From NCBI GenBank assembly GCA_003142355.1, contig PLMF01000238.1:1-13531 (forward strand): a DNA stretch of 13,531 bases, in the 5' to 3' direction. The stretch comes from Bryobacterales bacterium (GTDB lineage: Bacteria > Acidobacteriota > Terriglobia > Bryobacterales > Bryobacteraceae). Every line of letters begins with the position of its first letter. Position 1 is the first letter of the stretch. Both the position numbers and the translations under genes were made by a program. Below the pieces are notes generated by a model that did not search any database, was not told the DNA's origin, and saw nothing but the letters and a program-made list of their open reading frames with translations. Shown here one piece after another: positions 6,057 through 12,019 of the stretch.

Positions 6057-6776
6057 GTGAGTCGAAAATTTTATCTCGTAGGCCTCCCTGTAGTCCTCCT
6101 CGCCGGTTGGGTGATGGCACAACCTTCCGGCGATCCTCTCATCGAGGGCTTTCGTACGACGGAAGTGGCCGCCGTGGCGGATGCCACGGAGCAATTGTAC
6201 GGGCAGCGCTCGTATATGTCGCACGACATGCGGCCGCTGTTCAAGACCAAGTTTGCGGGTCCCGCCGTGACTGTCCTGATGAAGAAGGAGGAGCACAAGG
6301 AGGGCTCGGCGGCCTCCCAGGGAATGATGGACGCAATCGATGCCGCTCCGCCCGGATCGGTGTACGTCATGGTGGTCGAGGACGGGCTGGATTACGGAGC
6401 GATTGGCGGATTAATGGCCACCGCCATGAAGTACCGCGGCCTGGCCGGAGCGGTGGTGGATGCCTCCATACGCGACACCCCGCAAATCGGCAAGCTGCAA
6501 TTCCCGGTTTTCAGCCGCGGGGTGGCGCCTTCCACCACCATCAATCACTACCGTTGCGCCGGCGTCAACATCCCAGTGACTTGCGCCGGTGTGCGGGTGA
6601 GTGCGGGAGACATCGTCACGGCCGACGAAGATGGCGTGGCCGTGGTGTCGCGCGCGCGCGCCGCCGAGGTCCTCAAGAAGGCTCAGGACCTGGACAACAC
6701 GGAGCACAGCATGTTTCCGTTTATTGAGAAGTTCCGCTCCCTCAAGGAAGCGGTGGCGAAGTTTGGCAGGATCTAG
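6057..6776 (+). CDS. exported RraA-family protein (aldolase/decarboxylase-like)
   Basis: A 239-residue RraA-family protein. Relatives include 4-hydroxy-4-methyl-2-oxoglutarate aldolase, which also decarboxylates oxaloacetate, and RraA, which inhibits RNase E. The active-site signature is present: GGLMATAMKYRGLAGAVVD at 117-135 followed by IRD, with R139 (substrate) and D140 (metal). The C-terminal family block AGDIVTADEDGVAVVS lies at 183-198. A hydrophobic N-terminus (residues 5-20, ending WVMAQ) looks like a Sec signal peptide with a cut after about A21, so the protein is probably exported. That argues against RNase E control and for a periplasmic carbon-carbon lyase or decarboxylase. The start is GTG, supported by AAGGA in the preceding gene's 3' end; only 3 nt separate the genes. 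A longer paralogue lies at 9443-10423. Confidence 0.85.
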   Translation: MSRKFYLVGLPVVLLAGWVMAQPSGDPLIEGFRTTEVAAVADATEQLYGQRSYMSHDMRPLFKTKFAGPAVTVLMKKEEHKEGSAASQGMMDAIDAAPPGSVYVMVVEDGLDYGAIGGLMATAMKYRGLAGAVVDASIRDTPQIGKLQFPVFSRGVAPSTTINHYRCAGVNIPVTCAGVRVSAGDIVTADEDGVAVVSRARAAEVLKKAQDLDNTEHSMFPFIEKFRSLKEAVAKFGRI

Positions 6777-6781
6777 CTTTC

Positions 6782-8131
6782 ATGACTACCGTACTCGGTG
6801 TGGATATCGGCACTACCGGCATGAAGATCGGCGTCTTCAGGGAGTCGAACGGCGCCCTGGAGCCGGCCGGCCAGTTTTCGCAGAGCTACGCCATCAATAC
6901 CTACTGCAACGGCCAGTTCAGCGATGTGGAACCGCGGAAATGGCAGGACGCCTTTGTGGCCGGCTGCGCGCAGCTCGGCGATGCCGTCGCCGGCGTGGAC
7001 GCCATCGGCATTTCGGGCACCACGCCCGGCATGACCACCATGGCGGCCGATGGAGTGCCGCTCTATCCGGCGATCCTGATGCTCGACCAGCGCTCGCGCG
7101 TGCAGGCGGCCGAGATCATCAGCCGCATTGGCCTCGAGCGCATCCTGGCCGAGACCGGCAATATGCCGGTGGCCGGGGGCTGCTCCCTGGCCAGCATTCT
7201 GTGGCTTCGCGATAACCAGCCCGAGGTATTCAAAAACGCCGCCTGTTTCGGCCACTCCAACACCTTCTTCGCCAAATGGCTCACCGGCAAATTCGCCATC
7301 GATCCGTCGTCGGCTTCGCTCACGGCGCTGTACAACACGGTCCGCAACGACCTCACATGGAACCGGGAGATCGCGGACGAGTTCGGGATCCGGATGGACC
7401 AGCTTCCGGACGTGATGCTCGGTTTTGGAAGCCCGGGCCGGATGCGGAGCGAGCTGGCCTCCGAGCTCGGCTTCCGCTGGCCGCCGGTGGTGGTGATCGG
7501 CGGCAACGACGCCGCGCTGGCTGCCTATTCGATCGGCATCAAGGAGCCCGGCGACTATGTCGACGTGACCGGCACCTGCGAAATCAGCATGGTGTGCCTG
7601 GAGAAGTGCTATCCCTCGACCAGGTACAACGTCCGCGCGCACGTCATCGCCAACCGCTGGGTGACTCTCTACGTGATGAACGCGGAAGGCAAGGCGTTCG
7701 AGTGGTTCCATGGCGTGTTCTGCAGCGAGATGACGCCGCGGCAGTTCTACCACGAGTTCATGCCCCAGGCCGTGGATGACTGGGTCGGGCGCGAGAGTAC
7801 GGTCGCCTACACGCCGTACCTGATGGGTTCCCGCTACAGCCTCCAGCCGCTGAAGGCCGAGTTTCTCGGCATGACCCCGGAAACCACCCGCCAGGAGCTG
7901 ATGGCCGCCATGGTCAGAGGTCTTGCCGAGTACCAGCGCGAGCACCTGAAAGAGATCTCGCTGGTGCAGCCGATCAAGCCCGTGGTTCACATCACCGGCG
8001 GCGCCGTCAACCCGTCCATCATCAACGCCAAGAAGAAATGGATGCTGGGCAACGCGGAGTACGTCTTCGAGGAGCAGTCCTCGATGAAGGGCGCCGCGAT
8101 GCTGGCCCTGAAGAATCTCCAGGAACGATAA
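6782..8131 (+). CDS. FGGY-family carbohydrate kinase
   Basis: A 449-residue FGGY kinase related to xylulokinase and similar enzymes, which transfers phosphate from ATP to a sugar, ketose or polyol in the cytoplasm. The first ATP loop is VDIGTTGMKIGVF at residues 7-19, with D8 expected to bind metal. The substrate region contains ISGTTPG at 77-83. The catalytic aspartate is D243 in VIGGNDAALAA. The second nucleotide loop is DVTGTCE at 261-267 and the adenosine block is HITGGAVNPSI at 403-413. Length is slightly short for xylulokinase (about 480-500). There is no signal peptide, making it the only clearly cytoplasmic soluble enzyme of the operon. It starts 5 nt after the RraA-like gene. The true substrate is unknown; a keto-deoxy acid, ketose or polyol derived from imported sugar acids would fit the context. 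Confidence 0.85.
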   Translation: MTTVLGVDIGTTGMKIGVFRESNGALEPAGQFSQSYAINTYCNGQFSDVEPRKWQDAFVAGCAQLGDAVAGVDAIGISGTTPGMTTMAADGVPLYPAILMLDQRSRVQAAEIISRIGLERILAETGNMPVAGGCSLASILWLRDNQPEVFKNAACFGHSNTFFAKWLTGKFAIDPSSASLTALYNTVRNDLTWNREIADEFGIRMDQLPDVMLGFGSPGRMRSELASELGFRWPPVVVIGGNDAALAAYSIGIKEPGDYVDVTGTCEISMVCLEKCYPSTRYNVRAHVIANRWVTLYVMNAEGKAFEWFHGVFCSEMTPRQFYHEFMPQAVDDWVGRESTVAYTPYLMGSRYSLQPLKAEFLGMTPETTRQELMAAMVRGLAEYQREHLKEISLVQPIKPVVHITGGAVNPSIINAKKKWMLGNAEYVFEEQSSMKGAAMLALKNLQER

Positions 8132-8135
8132 GGAG
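8130..8135 (+). promoter_or_regulatory. ribosome binding site fixing a GTG start
   Basis: AAGGAG overlaps the TAA of the kinase gene and lies 6 nt before the GTG at 8142. It is the strongest Shine-Dalgarno sequence of the operon and supports that GTG over later ATG codons. Confidence 0.75.
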
Positions 8136-8141
8136 TATCCG

Positions 8142-9428
8142 GTGACACAAGCATCGCAGAGAAATATGTACCTCGGCGGAGCGCTGATGCTCATGCTCGC
8201 CGAGGCCATCCTGCTGGCCGGCGGGAAAGGCGCCCTGCCCGTATCCGGAATTGCGCTGTTCCTGATGTTCTACGCGTTCTCTTATGCCGTCAAGAATACG
8301 AAAACGCTGGCCGGGCTGGCATTTACGTTCCAGATCTTCGCTTTCTGCGCCTTCACCATGTACTTCCCGTACCTGTTCACCAACTGGGGCTTCAACACCA
8401 AGGTCCTGATTGTGCCCTCGGTGCAGATCATCATGTTCGGCATGGGGACCAAGCTCAGCCTGGCGGACTTTGCCCGCGAGTTCAAGAAGCCGGCGAAGAT
8501 CCTGATCGGGACGGCGCTGGGCTATATCCTGATGCCGCTGGCCGGCCTCGTCATCATCAAGGTCTATCACTTCCCGGCTGAAGTGGCCGCGGGCATCATC
8601 CTCATCGGCGTGTGCCCCACCGGCGCGGCTTCCAACGTGATGACCTATCTGGCCCGCGGCAACCTCGCGCTGGCGCTGAGCCTCACCATGCTGGCCACTT
8701 TCATTTCGCCGTTCGCCACGCCGTTCATCATGCAGATCTGCGCCGGGCAGCTCATCAAGGTGGATACCGTCGGCATGATGATCGGTATCCTGAACATGGT
8801 GATGGTGCCGGTCTGCGCCGGCCTGATCTGCAATAAGATCCTGTACGGCAAGCTGGCCTGGTTCAAGAAGGCGGGTAACCTGCTCGGCCTGGCGGTGCTT
8901 TGCTTCCTGGCGGGCCTGGCGCTGATCTTCGTGCCGTTCGCGGCTTCCATCACGTCCCTCCAATCCGGCCTGGTGCTGGTGTTCTGGGCCGTGGCCGCCG
9001 TCTCCTTCACGAAGATGATGGTGGACCGCGCGCAGGGTCCCGAAAACTGGATGGAGATGGTGCTGCCCAAGCTGTCGCTCACCTCGATCATGCTGTACAT
9101 CGTCATCGTGGCGGCGCACAACAAGGACATCCTGCTGAGCATCGGACCGCCGCTGTTCATCGCGACCATCGCGCACAATTCCCTGGGTTTCATCCTGGGA
9201 TGGGTGTCGGCGAAGATGCTCCGGCTCGATGACGCGGACACGCGCGCGCTCGTAATCCAGGTGGGCCTCAAGAACGCGGGCGTCGGCGTCGGCCTGGCCT
9301 ACGACGTCCTGAAGAGCTCGGCTGCCGCGCTGGCGTCGCTGATTTTCGGGACCTGGATGAACGTGTCGGGGTCTACCTTGGCGAATTTCTGGCGCCAGCA
9401 TCCACCGCGTGAGCCGGAATCGAGGTAA
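8142..9428 (+). CDS. BASS-type (bile acid:sodium symporter-like) permease
   Basis: A 428-residue integral membrane protein of the bile acid:sodium symporter/BART group. Relatives carry organic anions, including pyruvate (plant BASS2), and the group is distantly related to 2-keto-3-deoxygluconate permease. The core begins near residue 88: PSVQIIMFGMGTKLSLADF at 92-110, a membrane segment around 118-140, and the conserved GVCPTGAASNVMTYLARGN at 156-174, where the polar PTGAASN stretch forms the substrate/sodium crossover region. A second half-repeat ends with VQVGLKNAGVGVGLA near residue 375. Compared with the usual 300-330 residues there is an N-terminal extension of about 85 residues with two or three extra hydrophobic segments (near 8-28, 33-50, 58-78). 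It is last in the operon, 10 nt after the kinase gene, and ends 14 nt before the converging RraA-like gene. Confidence 0.85.
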   Translation: MTQASQRNMYLGGALMLMLAEAILLAGGKGALPVSGIALFLMFYAFSYAVKNTKTLAGLAFTFQIFAFCAFTMYFPYLFTNWGFNTKVLIVPSVQIIMFGMGTKLSLADFAREFKKPAKILIGTALGYILMPLAGLVIIKVYHFPAEVAAGIILIGVCPTGAASNVMTYLARGNLALALSLTMLATFISPFATPFIMQICAGQLIKVDTVGMMIGILNMVMVPVCAGLICNKILYGKLAWFKKAGNLLGLAVLCFLAGLALIFVPFAASITSLQSGLVLVFWAVAAVSFTKMMVDRAQGPENWMEMVLPKLSLTSIMLYIVIVAAHNKDILLSIGPPLFIATIAHNSLGFILGWVSAKMLRLDDADTRALVIQVGLKNAGVGVGLAYDVLKSSAAALASLIFGTWMNVSGSTLANFWRQHPPREPESR

Positions 9429-9447
9429 CCCCGCGGCCGCGGTTACC
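9424..9447. terminator. GC-rich inverted repeat between convergent operons
   Basis: GGTAACC (9424-9430) pairs with GGTTACC (9441-9447), and the intervening bases are themselves self-complementary (CCGCGGCCGC). The resulting stem overlaps the stop codon of the BASS-type gene and the 3' end of the minus-strand RraA-like gene. Its position between two converging operons suits a bidirectional terminator or transcription barrier, although no T-run follows on either strand. Confidence 0.45.
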
Positions 9448-10423
9448 GCGGCGGCGGCCCCTGCCTTTGTTGCGCCGCGCTCCGCTTTTGGTACTCTTCG
9501 TACGCCTGGGCGCCCAGCTTCTGCTTCAGGTAATCCTCGTATTCCTTGATTAGAGCCGGATCGTGCGGGCGGCCGTAGATGTCGGTCGATACGTACCCCT
9601 TGCCCTGGGCGAATTTCATCTTCGTCCACTGGTCGTGGATGTGGGTGACATCCGCCTCATCCACGATCTCCTTCACCAGGCTCGGCGGGATGAAGTACAC
9701 CCCTTCCCGGTCGCCCAACACCACGTCGCCGGGCATCACCGTCGTGCCGCCGATGCGCACCGGAACGTTGATCCCCGTCACCATCAGGTCGTGGATCGCC
9801 GGAGGCACCGCCCCGCGGTAGTATCCGCCCATATCGAGCGGCATGACGCCTTCCAGGTCGCGGATGGCGCCGTCGATCACAAAGCCGGCTTTCGTGGTCT
9901 GCATGATATAGAACGCCAGGTTGTCGCCGATCACGCCACCGAAGGCCACCCCGCACGCGTCCGCCACAAAGACGTCGCCGGGCTGCAGCAGATCGATGGC
10001 GCTCTGGTGCGACAGACGCCCCAGGCCCTTCGCCTTGCGGGCCGCCACGTCCGCGTCCGCCACGTCCGGGCGCATGGGCATCAGTTGCAGCGTAAGCGCG
10101 CGCCCCACCAGCATCCTGCCCGGATGCAGAACCTGAAAGTTGCCATCGAACTGATTGCGATATCCGCGCTGGATGAGACCCAGCGCCTCTTCCGCGGAAA
10201 GCCCCTTCACCTTCTCCAAAACGGCATCCGGAACCTTCGGCCTGCCGTCCGGAAAGCGGTCGTAGGGGTTCTGAGCCGTGTACTGGATCAGTTGGTCGCG
10301 GGTGAGAGTGAACACTTGCCCGCGGACATTGGGCGCAACCACCGCCGCCGCCAACAGCGCGACCAGCAGTCCTCGCGGCACTACCGCCCGCCGTTTCCAC
10401 TCGGGAACACACATATTCGTCAT
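9443..10423 (-). CDS. exported RraA-family protein, long form
   Basis: A 326-residue RraA-family protein, longer than the typical 160-240. Residues 1-36 form a signal peptide (WKRRAVVPRGLLVALLAAAV, ending NVRGQ). Residues 40-100 are an added region with YDRFPDGRPKVPD and a helix, absent from the shorter paralogue at 6057-6776. The catalytic block is FGGVIGDNLAFYIMQ, then AGFVIDGAIRD, containing the Arg and metal-binding Asp. MPGDVVLGDREGVYFIP follows. The C-terminal 60 residues are charged and helical (YEDYLKQKLGAQAYEEYQKR), probably an oligomerisation or packing extension. The likely role is an aldolase or decarboxylase acting on 2-keto acids outside the cytoplasm, by family and context. The ATG at 10423 is chosen for its ribosome binding site and signal peptide; frames open further upstream overlap the preceding gene. 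It follows the galactonate-dehydratase-like gene by 41 nt. Confidence 0.82.
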   Translation of the reverse strand: MTNMCVPEWKRRAVVPRGLLVALLAAAVVAPNVRGQVFTLTRDQLIQYTAQNPYDRFPDGRPKVPDAVLEKVKGLSAEEALGLIQRGYRNQFDGNFQVLHPGRMLVGRALTLQLMPMRPDVADADVAARKAKGLGRLSHQSAIDLLQPGDVFVADACGVAFGGVIGDNLAFYIMQTTKAGFVIDGAIRDLEGVMPLDMGGYYRGAVPPAIHDLMVTGINVPVRIGGTTVMPGDVVLGDREGVYFIPPSLVKEIVDEADVTHIHDQWTKMKFAQGKGYVSTDIYGRPHDPALIKEYEDYLKQKLGAQAYEEYQKRSAAQQRQGPPPR

Positions 10424-10426
10424 AAG

Positions 10427-10432
10427 CACCTC
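10427..10432 (-). promoter_or_regulatory. ribosome binding site deciding the RraA-like start
   Basis: On the minus strand GAGGTG precedes the ATG at 10423, with 5 nt between GAGG and the start codon. It fixes this start in a frame that otherwise stays open well into the upstream dehydratase gene. Confidence 0.7.
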
Positions 10433-10464
10433 GATTGCGATTTCCGTGCCGGCCGTGCGCGTCC

Positions 10465-11718
10465 TCAAGCCGCAAACCAGGGGCTGCCCGGCCGCGCCAT
10501 CTTGCGCACCGCCTCTTCGTTCATCTCGACGCCGATTCCGGGGCGATCCGTCACGGTCACGAAGCCCTTCTGAATGATATCGCCTTCCTTGACGTACTGC
10601 TTCCACCGGGCCGTGCGTTCGGCCGGATGGCCCCAATGCCACTCCTGCACCAGCGCGTTGGGAATCGCCGCCATCACGTGGCAGGACGCCATGAATCCGA
10701 TGGGCGACGCCTGGCAGTGCGGCGCCACCGGCACGTAGTAAGTGTGGGCCATGTCCGCGATCTTGCGAGCTTCCAGCAAGCCGCCGCATTTCTGAAAGTC
10801 GGGCATGATGATATCCACCGCGTGCTTTTCCAGCAGCTCCCTAAAACCGTGGCGCAGGTACAGGTTCTCGCCGCAGCAAATGGGGGTGTGGGTCGATTCG
10901 CGCACGTCGCGCATGGCGTCGATATTCTCGGGCGGAACCGGCTCCTCGAGCCACACCAGCTTGAATGGCTCCACCTCCTTGGCCACCCGCTTGGCCGTGC
11001 CCAGGTCATACCGGCCATGCATGTCCACCGCCAGATCAATGGTCTTGGGCAGCGACTCCCGCATGAAGGCCACCTTGTCGACCATGTGATCGATCTCGGC
11101 GTTGTTGGCGGTCCAATTCACCCGGTCGAACCGCGCCGGGTCGCGAGCGTCGTCGATGTCGATCTTGGCCATGGTGAACCCATTGTCGACGATCTGCGCG
11201 ATGAACATCTTGGCTTGGGGGTCGTTGCGGCTGTCGGTGCCGGAGTCGCAATAGATGCGGACGCGGTCCCGCATCCTGCCCCCCAGCAACTGGTAGATCG
11301 GCAGACCCAGGGCTTTGCCCGTCAGGTCCCAAAGGGCGATCTCGACCGCGGTCAGTGCCGCCACATATTGGCCGGCCTGGGCGCCGAAGAAGATTCCGCC
11401 GGTCCGGATGCGCTCCCAGATGGCATCCACGTTCAGTGGATCCTGGCCGACCAGGAAATAGCGGAATCCCGCCACGATAGCCGCCCCGCCGCTGACCGCA
11501 TCGACAGCTTCGCCCTCGCCGATCAGCCCCTGGTCGGTATAGATCCGCACGTGCAACCCTTGCACGAACGCCGTTCGCACGTCGGTGATCTTCAGTTTCG
11601 GCCGCCGATAAGGGGAGGCGGACTCCTGCACGGCCGCGGCGAGCCCGCGCAGGCTCAGCACACCGGCTAAGCCGGCGCCCGCACTCTTGAAAAACGATCT
11701 TCGGTTGCTGGAATTCAT
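10465..11718 (-). CDS. Tat-exported galactonate dehydratase-like enzyme
   Basis: A 417-residue enolase-superfamily protein of the mandelate racemase/muconate lactonizing enzyme type, closest in layout to D-galactonate dehydratase (DgoD), which forms 2-keto-3-deoxygalactonate. Metal ligands are D232 (VDMHG, with acid/base H234), E258 (LEEP) and E284 (CGEN); the second catalytic base is H334 (VAPHC). The spacings D-E-E-H of 26, 52 and 102 residues match what I recall for E. coli DgoD exactly. The N-terminal capping domain spans about 42-160 and contains ALWDLTGKALGLPIYQLLGG. A Tat signal opens the protein (NRRSFFKSAGAGLAGVLSL), so the enzyme is predicted to be exported, unlike DgoD itself. GGAG upstream of the ATG supports the start. 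It forms a two-gene operon with the long RraA-like gene. Aldonates other than galactonate are possible. Confidence 0.85.
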   Translation of the reverse strand: MNSSNRRSFFKSAGAGLAGVLSLRGLAAAVQESASPYRRPKLKITDVRTAFVQGLHVRIYTDQGLIGEGEAVDAVSGGAAIVAGFRYFLVGQDPLNVDAIWERIRTGGIFFGAQAGQYVAALTAVEIALWDLTGKALGLPIYQLLGGRMRDRVRIYCDSGTDSRNDPQAKMFIAQIVDNGFTMAKIDIDDARDPARFDRVNWTANNAEIDHMVDKVAFMRESLPKTIDLAVDMHGRYDLGTAKRVAKEVEPFKLVWLEEPVPPENIDAMRDVRESTHTPICCGENLYLRHGFRELLEKHAVDIIMPDFQKCGGLLEARKIADMAHTYYVPVAPHCQASPIGFMASCHVMAAIPNALVQEWHWGHPAERTARWKQYVKEGDIIQKGFVTVTDRPGIGVEMNEEAVRKMARPGSPWFAA

Positions 11719-11758
11719 GACTCTTTTCTCCGTACTGCCGTCTAACGCGGTTAATCGC

Positions 11759-11771
11759 CATTGTAACCTCC
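11759..11771 (-). promoter_or_regulatory. strong SD-ATG upstream of, and out of frame with, the dehydratase
   Basis: On the minus strand GGAGG is followed after 5 nt by ATG at 11761. This frame (MAINRVRRQYGEKSHEF) runs out of frame into the dehydratase gene and stays open. The same bases contain TACAAT (11765-11760), an acceptable -10 hexamer. The site could be a promoter, a leader-peptide start or a relic of a former gene start. Confidence 0.35.
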
Positions 11772-11798
11772 AATCTCACGGGCGAACGTCGGGTACGC

Positions 11799-12005
11799 GG
11801 CGCCGGCGCCTTGTATCTTTCCCAGAGTTCCTTTTTAGCTTGCCCGAACCACAAGGAACAGCGTGCACCCAACCGTTTCCGGCATAATGAATATGATTGT
11901 GCAATTGGGCGGCGTCTTGGCCCTTCTCTCACTCCGTTGCTGGCCAAGAACTTTGGCTGGCCGGCGGCGTTCCTGATGGCCGCGGGCCTGGGCGTGAGGA
12001 TCTGA
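11799..12005 (+). pseudogene. decayed copy of the MFS transporter 3' end
   Basis: This stretch is a diverged duplicate of the end of the MFS gene at 4758-6053. Bases 11799-11833 match 5781-5815 at all but one position. After a scrambled middle (with a net loss of 2 nt), 11875-11997 matches 5859 onward, with one further base lost. A run of codons then reads SLTPLLAKNFGWPAAFLMAAGLGV, cut here into two pieces: SLTPLLAKNFGW and PAAFLMAAGLGV. The intact gene has SLTPLVAAHFGWSASFLVAAGLGV at that place. The end, AGGATCTGA, resembles the intact gene's AAGGATCTAA, implying an internal deletion of the last ~20 codons. It ends 14 nt before the DUF1080 gene, the spacing expected within an operon, so a full transporter gene probably once preceded that gene. 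Confidence 0.85.
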
Positions 12006-12010
12006 AGTCT

Positions 12011-12014
12011 GGAG
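12011..12014 (+). promoter_or_regulatory. ribosome binding site deciding the DUF1080 gene start
   Basis: GGAG stands 5 nt before the ATG at 12020, and the protein then begins directly with a Tat signal. This rules out the in-frame upstream start at 11897, which lies inside the transporter remnant. Confidence 0.7.
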
Positions 12015-12019
12015 CATTT

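Noticed and set aside
5438..6727. 429-codon plus-strand frame overlapping the MFS and RraA-like genes
   Set aside because: It is the shifted frame of two well-supported genes and its product is arginine-rich low-complexity sequence.
6773..8209. 478-codon open frame on the minus strand opposite the FGGY kinase
   Set aside because: The plus strand has a complete kinase with all motifs; the antisense product has no recognisable domain and is a composition artefact.
8022..9629. 535-codon open frame on the minus strand opposite the BASS-type gene
   Set aside because: Its translation is low-complexity (rich in R, G, H, Q, D), matches no family, and lies opposite a clear membrane-protein gene in high-GC DNA, where antisense frames often stay open.
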